This document shows positions 45,164-56,029 of a stretch of 64,000 bases of DNA, piece after piece. Numbering within the stretch: the first letter of the stretch is position 1; every line of letters starts with the position of its first letter. The notes under the pieces were generated by a model that had not been told where the DNA came from, searched no databases, and saw only the letters and a list, made by a program, of their open reading frames with translations. The DNA comes from Thozetella sp. PMI_491 (taxonomy: Eukaryota > Ascomycota > Sordariomycetes > Chaetosphaeriales > Chaetosphaeriaceae). A program made the translations under genes and the position numbers. Where the stretch lies: positions 124,001 to 188,000 of the forward strand of contig MU270078.1 of the NCBI GenBank assembly GCA_021432635.1, given 5' to 3'.

Positions 45164-46137
45164 ATGAAGTTTACAATCGTTGCGGCGCTCTTCGCCTTTC
45201 TGGATGTGTGTATGGCATCCCTGGGAGCTGGCCCGTACCAGATGGTGTGAGTATCTCTATCTCCATATTGTTGCCTACCTTCCTAGCCCAACATTAATGT
45301 CGAGGTTCAAGTTTCGGGTTCTATGCCTACCGCATCACTGTCATCGCTGCTCCCAAGGATGGTAACGGCAAGATTGACCCAACTAAGTTACACATCTCGG
45401 GCTGCGCCGGGACCATGCCCGATGGATCATGCACTTTTGATGAGTTCGTCAAGAAGGTGCAGTACGTCAATATGAACCGAAACCCTAAGAACCCCGATGC
45501 CTACTCGCCACCGTGGGATGGCAAATCTAGTGTCGGAACCAACACGCAGCCGGATCCCGATGCCGTCGTTAAGGAGATGGAGAGTCTGAAAGTGAAGATG
45601 CAGGCCGACGTCTCTAAGTTGATCCCTAGCAAAGGATGGGGCACCAAAGGCGTGCCCAACCCATCGTTCCGAGACATGATGTCGGAAATGGTCAACACAG
45701 TCCAGGACGCCCGCACAGCCTTGGGCTCGGACGACAAAGTCAAGGTCGAACTAGACAAAATGGACCAGGTCATCGACACTGTCCGCAATTACCGACGGAA
45801 AGAAAATGCGGCAGGCCGAGAAAAATGGCTCCAGGACTGGTTCACTAAGACCAAGCTTGGCAAAAACAACCCCACGGCACTCAGCACGGACAAAGTCACG
45901 CTGCCTGACGGTGACACATTTGAAGAGATCAACTGGAACCACACGTTTGAGGATACCACCAAAATGGGCGTCGATCCAAAGTTCGTCACGGAGGTTCAGA
46001 CTCAGGACCATGCCTACCTCGCGGACAAAAAGGGAAAGAGCCACCAGACTGCTATCGACGACTGCGATGATATAAGATCCACGCTGAAGTCGGGTTGCGG
46101 AAAGTTGCAACCCCGTCCCAAGACTACTCGCAAATAA
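45164..46137 (+). CDS. Secreted protein of unknown function paired with the chitinase
   Basis: Exons 45164-45246 and 45312-46137 with a 65-base intron give 302 residues. A signal peptide covers about residues 1-18 (MKFTIVAALFAFLDVCMA). The start of the mature chain reads GAGPYQMVFGFYAYRITV, strand-like and hydrophobic. Two cysteines follow in HISGCAGTMPDGSC. The middle is charged and helical (about 85-175, many Lys, Asp, Glu and Met), and the C-terminus has two more cysteines (DDCDD, SGCGK) and a basic tail PRPKTTRK. No enzymatic motif is recognised. It is transcribed away from the killer-toxin-like chitinase, sharing a 1 kb promoter. By analogy with toxins whose chitinase subunit delivers a separate partner, it could be a delivered or accessory protein. 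That is inference from position only. Confidence 0.82.
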
Positions 46138-46718
46138 TGTCGATTGGATGTCTCAGCCAGTCACTTGTTCCTATGAATTTTCCCAGGCAACCATATTGCT
46201 CCAGAGCCTCCGGTACAGCACGTTTCCTTGTAAATAGTTAGCCTCGGGTCTCATGTTACACTAGCAGGCGGCTGAGAGTCGCATATCAGAAAATATATAT
46301 ACTGCTTGATACTAAAAGATTCCACTCCGGCGGTTCATTGTGTCCCTATAACCATGTCTCAGGCGTTTGGGCGAGTGAGGCTAGCGACCAAAGATTTAAA
46401 ACGAGCCAATCGGAACTACCGAGCGCTGTCAATACTATGTCCAGCCGCCAGCAAAGCGCCGCAGGAGCAAATGGCGGCATAAGGAACTTTAGAACTGTGC
46501 CGCGGGGCTAATACCCATTACATTGTGCCTGAAGGCCCCTCTTCTTGTCCCGCACCTGTTCAGCTGCGCCATAAACCAGTTCGTCTCGCCTCAACTAGCA
46601 TCGCTCCCCTGAGCCACGCCGCGAAGATCAGATATATCCCCTGCGCCAGATCCTCCTCCTGTATCCTGTTCCATACTCTGTAGGCTGTTGGCATTCACTC
46701 ACGGGCCCCCACCAAAGA
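46138..46718. other. Intergenic region before 2EXR gene
   Basis: This is 581 bases with no gene seen: the 3' flank of the secreted-companion gene and the promoter of the 2EXR gene. Confidence 0.5.
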
Positions 46719-47792
46719 ATGGCCGCAACCGAATTTACGCTCTTCCCACTACTCCCCTGGGAGCTCCGTCGGGCTGTATGGGAGCTTTGCCTCCCAAAAC
46801 GCGTCGCAGAGCTCGACCAGGTGATGATAGACTCATTCAGCCCAGAGACGGATGGCATCGAGCCAGAGTGCCAGTTCGCCTGGACATCAGGCACCAACTC
46901 GAGTCCTCCGGTTATCTCCGCCGTCTGTCGCGAGGCCCGACAGATCGCCTGGGAAGCTGGCGGCGCGCTCGACGTGCAAGCGGCGGACCCTGCTTGGGGG
47001 CGTCCTGAGGACTTTGAGTCCGACGGTGGGGCTGCCTATTACTCAATGAACATTATCCGCCACCCGTGGGTCGACAAGCGGACGGATGTGCTGCACTTCA
47101 ACTATGTCCCACATCTTTCCGTCTCGTACGATGCTTACGGCGATGCAATTAGCTACTTCGTAGATGAGGCATATCGGTGCCAAGGGTTGTCTCTCATGGC
47201 CGAGGTGCTGCTCGACTTCTCTGAGCGGATCAGTGATGATCCCGATTATGGATGGACCAATGCAGAGTTACGTCCGTTGCGACGCTTGAAGGAGTGCTTC
47301 GTCACGATCACAATGGTCAATCTCCATGTGCCGCGCGCTGCCGCCTCACGGTCTGGGCTGTTTGGCCTTCTAGGAGACGCAACAATTCAGCTGGTAGACC
47401 CCTACGACCTCAACAGAATCCGCAGCTTCTACAATCTATGGGCGCAGGAGTCGGCCAAGTTCGCGGGGCCGAAGGCAGCATTTGATCTTTTTCTCTCCGA
47501 GACGGCCAAGTTTCACGCCCTAATCAAGGCCTGGTCTGCAGAAGTAGAGGCCCTGTGGGTTTGGTCGGAATCTGCGAACTGGCAGCCGAGCTTTGCCAAC
47601 AGCGACATCAACAGTCAGATGTGGCTTGACTGGGGCGGCGGTGAGGTGGATTTGGACGGCCGGGCACGAAAACCGAACCGTGAACACCCAGAAGTGCAGA
47701 GAATATTAGCTTCTAAGCCTGTATTCCGGCCCATGATCATGTTTCGTCTCTGCGCAAACCCTAGTTGTTTATCAACAGCAGAACAACCCTAG
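46719..47792 (+). CDS. 2EXR-domain protein
   Basis: A single exon encodes 357 residues. The N-terminal block FTLFPLLPWELRRAVWELCL, followed by a later ISAVCREAR and then RTDVLHFNYVP, is the fungal 2EXR domain pattern. This family is large and expanded in filamentous fungi, and its function is unknown; it somewhat resembles F-box-like N-termini (LPxEL-R-x-W). The rest is helical with no clear motif. The C-terminus carries a basic patch (GRARKPNREHPE) and ends NPSCLSTAEQP. No signal peptide or membrane helix. The start is the first ATG, two codons before the conserved block. Confidence 0.85.
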   Translation: MAATEFTLFPLLPWELRRAVWELCLPKRVAELDQVMIDSFSPETDGIEPECQFAWTSGTNSSPPVISAVCREARQIAWEAGGALDVQAADPAWGRPEDFESDGGAAYYSMNIIRHPWVDKRTDVLHFNYVPHLSVSYDAYGDAISYFVDEAYRCQGLSLMAEVLLDFSERISDDPDYGWTNAELRPLRRLKECFVTITMVNLHVPRAAASRSGLFGLLGDATIQLVDPYDLNRIRSFYNLWAQESAKFAGPKAAFDLFLSETAKFHALIKAWSAEVEALWVWSESANWQPSFANSDINSQMWLDWGGGEVDLDGRARKPNREHPEVQRILASKPVFRPMIMFRLCANPSCLSTAEQP

Positions 47793-48611
47793 AACTAATT
47801 TAGGAGCTGTAGTTATTAGCTATTATAGGCAGAGATGGAAATCTCGAGCTAGGGTATAAACAGGATAGAACCAAAAGGGCACATAAGATGACGAGGACAG
47901 CCTTTTGGCGTTGGACGTGAGACGTTATATCGGAAAGAATCTCTTGCACTCGAAACACGATGCTTTTGCGATACGTTTGTGTTTTCCTCATCGATGCAGA
48001 AAATAGTTAATGGTTTACAGCTTTCCTACTGCTGAGGCAGCCGTTTCGGCAGAGTGCGGCTCCACTCTACGGCTAGCGCCCGGCTCGGTCTGGAGGCTGA
48101 TTGGACGGGTCTGGTTCGGCAGTCGGCCTTGGCCGAATCGAGCGGCTCGGTGAGCCGGGTCGCCGACCACGGGCCATTGATGGATCCCGCCACTTCTTGG
48201 CCTCGTACGACAGATTGATGAAGAACGAAGGATTGGTCCACCGCTTCCAAACCCCGGCGATTTGGGCTTGGACGATGAATCCAACCTTGTTTCCGGCAGG
48301 ACTTCACCCTATTGAACATGCGTGTGCGGTGGAGTGCCCGTTACGTGAGGGTCTCCGAGACATAGTTACCTAACTACCGTATCTTCGACGAGCATATCGC
48401 AGAGCACCATACGTCATTTTCGGACTTCGTGCAGAACAGAAAGAGGTTTCTAGACATGAGGCTCCTTCGGGCAAGAGATACACAAATTTATATTGAGGAA
48501 ATAGTATACAGCATACGGCGACTCCTATATTACTTTTCCGTCCTGGCCTGTATAGAGCATGATATTGCGAGAGAGTGAATTCTTTGTCTGCTTCATATTC
48601 CAATATTCCAG
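47793..48611. other. Convergent intergenic region with G+C-rich inverted words
   Basis: This 0.8 kb holds the 3' ends of two convergent genes. Between 48080 and 48170 the sequence is G+C-rich, with an inverted repeat cggccttggccg near 48124. No gene seen. Confidence 0.45.
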
Positions 48612-49994
48612 TCACGCCGCCGTTGAAGGAAGCCAGCCCGTAGGCCCTCCCCACGTTCCTTTTACCATAGCTTTGTAATATATCCAGGGGAAGAAGTCCT
48701 TTTTCATATGATAGAACGCACGGCGAGGAATCGCCTGGTCAATGCCAAGCACTCTTCCAAAAGTTTCCTTTGGCTCTCCGCCGTACTTGAATTCGGCAAG
48801 GAGGACCTTTCCATACTCTGTCACTAGCGGACAAGACGTGTAGCCGTCGTATATGGCATCGGGCTCCTTGCCGTCCATGGATCGTAGCATATTGCGAGCG
48901 AGGACCGGGACCTGGGAGGTGATGGCCGCCATTGTCTTGGAAGTAGGCAAGCTGGAAGCGTCGCCGATGGACCAAACATTGGCGTATTTGGTGTGGCGCG
49001 TAGTACCACTGTCGACGTCCACGTATCCCGCTTCGTTTCCTAAAGCACTGTTCTTGATAAAGTCATAGGGGTTCATCTTGGGCGCTACATGTAATAGGTC
49101 GAAGTGCTTTGCAACCTGTCCCTTTCCATCGGGCCGAGCGAAGATGGCCGTGTTGCCATCGATGGCGATGAGGTCGTGCTGGAACAGACCCTCCACCGCC
49201 CTCTCTCGTCTTAACTCCTCCAGCTTGGCGCTGTACTTGGGCACACCGAACATGGTGGGAAGGCCGGTAGCGAAGCTAATCTTGATCGCTGAGCTGTCAG
49301 GCTTACTAGGGCTGTACAAGCCTGCGCGCTTCCAATGGTCCAGCGCCATCCACATGACCTTCTGAGGTGCCCCTGCGCATTTGATGACGCCAGCAGGTTG
49401 TGTGAAGATTGCGGTGCCATTTTGAAGCTCTTTAATTGTGCGGAAGACCTTGTCGCACGTGTCGTAGCTGTAGATGGTCGAGACCTGCGAGTGTGGGTCG
49501 GCGAGCGCTTCCTGCAAGCCTTTAACACTGCCGTAGTTCGCATTGATGCCGGGAACGAGAATGAGCTGCTCGTAGCTGATTCTGTTCCCGCCACCCAAAT
49601 GAATAGAACTAGCCTCGGGGTGGATGACGTCTACGCTGTCGCTGTAGAACTTGAGCTTGGGGTCGATTAGCTCAGGCAGAGGTCTTCGGAGGTCGGTTTT
49701 GGTTTTGAGTCCACCGCCAACCAGAGTCCACCCGGGCTGAAAGTGATGCCATGCAGCGGGATCAATAACAGCAATGTCGTCGGGTCTGAATCTTCCTGTT
49801 CGAAGGAGGTTGTGGCTGACAGCCAGGCCGGCGGTCCCGCCGCCCACCACTACGACCTTGTGGCTCCGAGAGGTGGATGGCACCGCTGACACCGTTGCGA
49901 AGTCCCGCGCCTTGAGTACGCGTCGCACATTGGGCATAGAGGCGTAGCGCCGGGCAGCGCCGCCAACTCCTGTGATCGCGCGGCTGGAGACCAT
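48612..49994 (-). CDS. Sulfide:quinone oxidoreductase, mitochondrial
   Basis: A single exon encodes 460 residues from the ATG at 49994; further in-frame codons upstream look non-coding. A basic, Ser/Ala-rich N-terminus of about 40 residues is a mitochondrial presequence. The FAD-binding motif is VVVVGGGTAGLAVSH (G51, G53, G56). The two redox cysteines expected in eukaryotic SQR are present: C206 in AGVIKCAGAPQK and C388 in YTSCPLVTEYGKVLLAEF. FAD contacts near WSIGDASSLPTSKT fit the family. The enzyme oxidises H2S at the inner membrane, passes electrons to ubiquinone and transfers sulfane sulfur to an acceptor. The fission yeast homologue is hmt2. It is head to head with a persulfide dioxygenase-like gene, which fits the next step of the pathway. 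Confidence 0.94.
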   Translation of the reverse strand: MVSSRAITGVGGAARRYASMPNVRRVLKARDFATVSAVPSTSRSHKVVVVGGGTAGLAVSHNLLRTGRFRPDDIAVIDPAAWHHFQPGWTLVGGGLKTKTDLRRPLPELIDPKLKFYSDSVDVIHPEASSIHLGGGNRISYEQLILVPGINANYGSVKGLQEALADPHSQVSTIYSYDTCDKVFRTIKELQNGTAIFTQPAGVIKCAGAPQKVMWMALDHWKRAGLYSPSKPDSSAIKISFATGLPTMFGVPKYSAKLEELRRERAVEGLFQHDLIAIDGNTAIFARPDGKGQVAKHFDLLHVAPKMNPYDFIKNSALGNEAGYVDVDSGTTRHTKYANVWSIGDASSLPTSKTMAAITSQVPVLARNMLRSMDGKEPDAIYDGYTSCPLVTEYGKVLLAEFKYGGEPKETFGRVLGIDQAIPRRAFYHMKKDFFPWIYYKAMVKGTWGGPTGWLPSTAA

Positions 49995-50709
49995 GTTGGA
50001 CAACAAAGAGAGTAGGGGATTGCACTTGGCCGAAAACGCAAGATGCGGCGGAGCGACAATAAGGATGGATATAGGAAAATAAAAGGCGACTACTTCCGCT
50101 CCGGAAACCCCCGGCTCGTTATTGTCCGTATCATCCTCGACTCGGCTGGATCGCAAGATATAAGGCACCTCTGTCATGATCATGACACAGATCCACCTCA
50201 ATTCGCCCTAGTCCACTTTGGTCGGCGACTAAATATGAATCGCCGGTGCTTACTGTACCCATTAACTTGCTCACTCGCGCCCGCTGCAACATTTGCATTC
50301 CACATCGAGCTCATATGCGACACGCCAAAAAAAGCGGGGCCGACATCTCCGTCGACCAGGAGCGGCTGTCGGTCGCCTTCCGCTCGCTCCCGGGTTAGAT
50401 AGCCGGGTCAGCGGCGACGCGATGTGTGAGTAATGCTTCCCATAACATGCTCAAAATAAGCTTCTTGTGCCACCAATCATCTCTCGCGATATTTTCCGGG
50501 AGGCAATGTTTTAGTTCCCGAGCAGGTCCCCTAGCGAACTCTCGTGGTGCCATATGCAAGGCTAGCGATAAGATAAGTGCAGCGCCTCACGTGGCACAAG
50601 CTCGAACCCTTCGGCTATATCTATCATCAGCCCTCAGGCTCCGCTTCAACAGGGCATGGTATTGCCTTCCCAACTCCCAATTCAATAATTTCAGGTGCCA
50701 AGGACCACG
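49995..50709. promoter_or_regulatory. Shared divergent promoter of SQR and persulfide dioxygenase genes
   Basis: This is 715 bases between two head-to-head genes of sulfide oxidation. No gene inside. A common promoter is likely; no sulfide-specific motif could be named by eye. Confidence 0.6.
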
Positions 50710-51969
50710 ATGAAGCCATTTCGAACTTCCACAGCCGCCTCTGCGGGTCTTCTTCAAGCACCTAGCGCTGCCCTCCTGGCGTCAAGGGCGGCCTCTAGCA
50801 GGCCGGGATGCCGCAATCTTTGCCAGAAAGCCAGCGGCAGTGCCGGATGCGCCGACCGATCCGTTCCGAGAAATTCAATGCTGAACACAGCATCCCGTCA
50901 AGGCCAGCCAAGAACGGCGCTGCTCCAAGGCACTGCATCCTTCGACGGAAGTGCACAACTCAACACACCACTCCAGAACCTAGCCGCGGGCCAAGCTCCG
51001 TACAGTACCGTAGCTAGTAGAGACATGGAGCCTATAATTCATGACGTGTTCGAAGACAAGACTGGGACATGGCAATACGTGGTAGCAGATCCTTCTACAT
51101 CCAGGGCCGCCATCATCGATGCTGTCTTGGATTTCGATCCGGTCACCCAAAAGCTCACTACAACGTCCGCCGATGCGCTCCTGTCCGTGGTGAAGGATAA
51201 GGGCTACAAGGTGGACTGGGTTCTGGAGACGCATGCACATGCAGACCACCTAACGGCCGCGGCCTATCTCAAGAAACGTCTAACGGAGGACCAAGGCTAC
51301 GAACCAGCAGTCGGTATTGGAAAACGCATTACAGGGGTGCAAACACTATTCAGCGAGCGCTATGGAATCACCGAAGAAGTATATCCGGCCGTCTTCGACA
51401 AACGATTTGACGACGACGAGGTGTTCGACATTGGGGCGCTAAAGGCCACAGCGATGCATCTTCCCGGCCATACCCCCGATCACTTGGGATATAAAATCGG
51501 AGGTGAGCTCCTAGAATATACGCCCTTTCCGGTGCTAGCTTGCTAATCAGTTATTCCAGGGAATGTATTTTGTGGGGACTCGATTTTCCACGCCGACATT
51601 GGCACCGCCCGATGCGACTTCCCCGGGGGTAGTGCCAACCAACTCTTTGCCTCAGGACGCAGACTTCTTAGCCTGCCAGACCACGTCAAGATATGGACAG
51701 GCCACGACTACCCCCCTGAAGGACGCAGTACTGCCGTGCCATGGATGAGCGTCCGGGACCATAGGGAGCAAAACAAGCACCTGAAGGACGGCGTCACCGA
51801 AGAGGAGTTTGTGGCTCTGCGGGCAGAACGAGACTCCAAGCTGGGCGAGCCACGGCTGCTTCATCAATCTCTACAGATCAACATCCGTGGAGGACAGCTT
51901 CCTAAGCCAGCGGCATCCGGATATCGAATACTTCACCTTCCACTTAAGACAAAGGGGTTGGAATGGTGA
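50710..51969 (+). CDS. ETHE1/Blh-like persulfide dioxygenase (metallo-beta-lactamase fold)
   Basis: Exons 50710-51502 and 51560-51969 with a 57-base intron give 400 residues. The first 105 or so residues are Ser/Ala/Arg-rich with few acidic residues, consistent with a long mitochondrial targeting and linker region. The metallo-beta-lactamase fold follows: THAHADH (H175, H177, D179, H180), PGHTPDH (H254), FCGDSIF (D271) and WTGHDYPP (H313). This mononuclear-iron ligand set and order match persulfide dioxygenases such as ETHE1 and bacterial Blh, which turn glutathione persulfide plus O2 into sulfite. No rhodanese domain is attached. Head-to-head placement with SQR strongly supports a sulfide-oxidation role. 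The ATG at 50710 is preferred over a nearby GTG. Confidence 0.9.
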
Positions 51970-52314
51970 TGAAAAATCAGCGAACAGTCGAGAGACAACT
52001 ATGGAGCTAAATTCTGCTGGTTATAATGAGGCTCTGTACACCGCCACTCACTATATTAGAGAAGTCGTTATGTCTGGGAAATCTTGTCGAAAATGCAAGT
52101 TTGCTTACCCGTTCTGCGACGATTGCGAGCGGTAGATAGCTATGCCCATAGGGGCGGGGAAGTCAAATTCGATGTAATCTCTTGATGTAACCTCTTATAT
52201 TCAGCAGCTCGCGTACCCAAAATAGTCAATTCGTATAGCACACAATCAGCTGGCATGTTTAACTGTGCCGTCTCCCTACGCTATCTACTCCATCACGCCC
52301 AGAGGCTAGGTAAG
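51970..52314. other. Convergent intergenic region
   Basis: This is 345 bases with no accepted gene. It holds the 3' flanks of the dioxygenase and secreted-protein genes. Confidence 0.45.
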
Positions 52315-52947
52315 CTAGCAATGCTCCGCTCCGGAAGCTTCAGCCGCGCCATAAAAATTGCCACCATTTTCCGAAGACCTCATATAACCATAGTCGATAT
52401 TCCACGAGATAAGGTTCGTGTCGTCCCAGTAGTACTGGCCATTCCTATATGTGCCGGGAACATACCACCCACATCTGCTGGTGATGGCCTTCAGCATGTC
52501 TCCGTACTGCTGACCGGTCGCACTCTCACACTGTATCGAATCTCCGAAATTGCAAGCAAATGCGACAACTGAGCCACGGATCGAATAGAAGGTCAGACCG
52601 GGGCAGATGGAAATGCTGCTGGTATCCAACTGGTGTGTGAGATCAGCGACGGCGGCGTCGCAGTCTCCGTGGTTCATCTCAATGCCGCATCCACAGTGGT
52701 ATCTCCACTCGTCATCCCGGGCTGCAAGGAGGAGGTTCCGTTCCGGCTTGGGGACGACTGGCGGAGTGCGTGCCGCTAAGGGGTGTGCGTCAACGGTGGT
52801 TTGGTCGGGGTTTCTGAGGTGAACCTCCTGACCGTCTTCATCGTAATAGGCCATATGAAACCCGTCAGTCGCACCTTCAGGCACTTTGAAGGCATGTGTG
52901 GCAACAATGGCCGAGAAGAGGAGAGTAAATATGCAAGTAAGGCCCAT
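52315..52947 (-). CDS. Secreted 8-Cys protein with propeptide-like region
   Basis: A single exon encodes 210 residues. A signal peptide covers about residues 1-19 (MGLTCIFTLLFSAIVATHAF). Residues 20-80 are Cys-free and polar (a propeptide-like region ending LLLAARDDEW). The rest carries eight cysteines, beginning HCGCGIEMNHGDCDAAVADL, then a strand GSVVAFACNF and RCGWYVPGTYRNGQYYW, with the last Cys as the C-terminal residue. The arrangement CG...DC...helix...strand with AFAC...CG is loosely like Ecp2/Hce2-type effector domains, but I cannot assign it firmly. It may be an effector or secreted antimicrobial protein. Its genomic setting gives no further clue. Confidence 0.78.
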   Translation of the reverse strand: MGLTCIFTLLFSAIVATHAFKVPEGATDGFHMAYYDEDGQEVHLRNPDQTTVDAHPLAARTPPVVPKPERNLLLAARDDEWRYHCGCGIEMNHGDCDAAVADLTHQLDTSSISICPGLTFYSIRGSVVAFACNFGDSIQCESATGQQYGDMLKAITSRCGWYVPGTYRNGQYYWDDTNLISWNIDYGYMRSSENGGNFYGAAEASGAEHC

Positions 52948-54006
52948 CTCTGTAGTGTAGGCAGTATCTGAAGACCTCCGTGTTAATCAGTATGTTAGTC
53001 ATCTTCAAACCAGGACTACATGAGCTAACTCGTCAATGCCGAGAAGTTCTCGAGATTAAATAGTCAGGTTATTCCAATAATGTATAGCCAATACCTATCC
53101 CTACGTGCCAGTACCTGCAAATATCCCTGTCTTGGCTCGGAATTCGGTTTAACGACTTGGGCGTCAAGCGACGCCGCCAATAAATATGATGAGTGCTGCT
53201 GTGTGTTCTCCAAAGTGATTTGTATAGGGGCAAGTTATCTTGTACACGGGTTTGGGGGCTGGCCAGAGGCACCTTCCCCTTCGCAGTTTATACTTTTCTT
53301 CTACGGTAGAGCTGCGCTGTAGCTATAACGGCGTAGCTGTGCGCCATAGCAGGACTTATAGCGAGGCAGGCTGCAGTAGTTAGGTAGGATGCGACTATCG
53401 GATTGATGGCTTTTTCGGGAACAAGCACCTTGCTACCCTTGCTATCATTTATCCCGAATAATCAGCTGTCTCACGATGCCTGCATTAGTCGGCAGAAGGA
53501 TCTAAGCACATATATGCTGGCTGCCGACACGGTTCCACGCCGCGAACCCGACTAAACGCAAGCGATAAGTCTTGTCAAGGTGTTTTCAGCTCCTCAGATC
53601 TTGATCAGACAATCCCAACCCTTGGAATTATACCCCTCTTCAATGAACTAGTCCTAGGTTCTACGAGGCCGGACACAGCCATTTCACTCACTATATTACT
53701 GCTTTGCTCGCTGCTTCTCGATTCTACATGATCAAGTTGGGTAGGGTATGTAATAGATAGAGTTATGATACTAGCTTGTTTCTCATCAGCGTTTTAATCA
53801 TCCGTTGTGAAAGTGTTTCTAAAAATCATGCTTGGGTGGTATAGGTTGCTATTGACACAAAATGTCTAAACATTGGTAGCAAACATTTTGAACAGGAAGC
53901 TAATATCTGCCCTTATCCAGCCACCTTTGCTCTTTGGTGCATCATGAAATGCGCCATGGACCTTAGATTCAGCATGACCTGAAACGCCCGAGCCTTTATC
54001 TTTGTT
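52948..54006. other. Intergenic: promoter of 8-Cys protein and 3' flank of dehydrogenase
   Basis: This is 1.06 kb with no gene. It is A+T-rich after about 53.6 kb. Confidence 0.45.
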
Positions 54007-55166
54007 TTATAGCTGAGCCCTGTCCGTTTGTACTCCATCCCCGTCGAACCATACCTTTCGCCTGGTCACCATGCTCTCCTGGAGCGCAGCCGCGATCCTG
54101 ACTGCCATCACTGCACCGGACAATTTGACCGGGACCTCGATACCATCTAGACAACAATTCGTCCATTCCACCGCCTCTTTGGCAAATGCGTTCTGGAAGC
54201 GACCCCAGTAGTTCTGAGGTAGTTCGTGACGAATGCCTCCAGCTTCATAAATGCGGACTAGGTTGTCCTGTGGGAGCAAGTTGACTGACAGCTTGCCCTT
54301 TGTGCCGATGATTTCGGTGCTGTCCTCTTGTCCCGCAGCCATCATCCGGCTGCAGTATATGTATGCAATCCTGTCTTGGTCAAACTCAATCACTCCAACC
54401 GCATTGTCCGCATCTTTATGCTCTTGTAGGCCTGGCTCGATGGCTGTTATGCCGGTGGCGTACACGCTCTTCACCCTGGGTTCCTTCTTGCCATTCTCTG
54501 AAAAGAACCATAAAGCGAGATCCACGTCGTGGATACCACAATCCACGAATATGCCGCCACTAAGTGCGGCATACTGCACAAAGAATCCGGTCGGATCAAA
54601 CATGTCGCACGTCTGACTGCGGAAGACGCTGGGGCGTCCGATCATCCCAGCCGCAACTTTTTCACGTGCATCGCAGTACGACGCATCGAAACGACGAGAG
54701 AACCCACACATGACTTTGAGTTCCGGGCGTCGAGCCGCCGCGATGATGACACTCTCAGACTACAGAAGTGTCAATCCCTATACGTGCTGCTGAGGGATGT
54801 TTAAACGGAAGAGGGACAGCAAAAGGAGGCATATCTGACCTTTTCTGGGGTTGTAGCCAGTGGTTTCTCACATAGAACATGCTTTCCCGCATCTATGGCG
54901 GCAATCGCTTGGGCAGCATGGACTGCTGTTGCGCTGGCGATGCAGACAGCGTCGAGGCCATCTTGCCCCAGCATGTCCTCGAAGGACTCGTACACCTTAA
55001 CACCAGAGGAGCCAAGAGTTTCCTGGGCCCATGCGCGCTCCACAGCATCTGGAGAGCTGACTGCCACGAGGCTCGCACGCGGGACAGCCTGGAAGAAGTT
55101 CATGGCATGGCGCTTTCCCATCCGACCCAAGCCAGCCACACCAACTTGGAGCTTTCGAGGCGCCAT
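54007..55166 (-). CDS. Gfo/Idh/MocA-family oxidoreductase (inositol dehydrogenase-like)
   Basis: Exons 55166-54840 and 54759-54007 with an 80-base intron give 359 residues. The N-terminal Rossmann fold shows GVAGLGRMGKRHAMNF (G-x-G-x-x-G) and the family motif LCEKPLATT with the conserved EKP lysine. The C-terminal substrate domain has GGIFVDCGIHDVDLALWFF, the G-x-x-x-D-x-G-x-H-x-x-D pattern of this family, where Asp and His bind substrate. These enzymes oxidise sugar or inositol hydroxyls with NAD(P). Inositol 2-dehydrogenases are close in sequence, but the substrate is not certain. The neighbouring regulator and sugar transporter suggest a sugar or polyol pathway. Confidence 0.92.
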
Positions 55167-56029
55167 GTCTTCCCCGTTCGATTGGTCTTGAGGAAGGACG
55201 GGGAGATAGGTTAACGGCGGGCCTTTCTCAGCAGGCCTACGCGCAGGTTCATGGAATAAAAGCAGAAAACCCTTGATAACCCACGATCTACAAGTTAAGA
55301 TGGGCGGTGGCCGTGATGTCCCTCTTATACAAGGCATGGGTGGACATCCTAGTCAGTGGCGGCTCACAAGCTCCTCTGTTCCAATGCAAAGAGTCACCCC
55401 GTGAAGAGCCAATTGTGGAGAAGGCATGGGGAAACGCGCATAGATGCCCGACAATCGGCTAGTAAGAAGCACTTCTCCATGCTAGATCTGTCGCCTCTTA
55501 CAGACATCAGTGCTAAGATTCCCTCGTGACTCGAGGAGTTTCAAGACCTACGGTGCGGTGGACTGGATTCTGTCAATCTGAGCGGGAAATGACGATGCTC
55601 TATCCGCCTTTTTCGGAGCCAGTGGAAGAAGCTTGCTGTAGCCTCGGCGCTTTTTCCCAGACCGAGAATTTGAGGAAGGCGGGTCCAAGATTAGTTGCCT
55701 AGTCTGGATTTATGGGCAAGTGGGTCTCGGCTACTTTGTCTCGTGGCACTGGATGTGGACTGCCTGCACCTCTGAGCCGGAGAGCCCAACCGTCAATATC
55801 TGCTTGGGATACAGTCTTACCCTAGGCTTGTAAGCGCCTTAGAATGCAACGACGTAAGATAAGAATCATGTCCGAAACAAGTATTTGATAATAGCGGCGG
55901 TTGTTCACTTCTTGCAGCACGTGTTTAAAGAGACATCGTAGTAGAAACGATGAGTTCACCAAAATCAGGCATTTGCCATGACTAGACACACTGTTCGGTT
56001 TAAGTCCTGCATAATTCCATCGACGGTAA
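55167..56029. other. Intergenic: dehydrogenase promoter and 3' flank of regulator
   Basis: This is 0.86 kb with no gene seen. It contains the dehydrogenase promoter at its left end. Confidence 0.45.
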
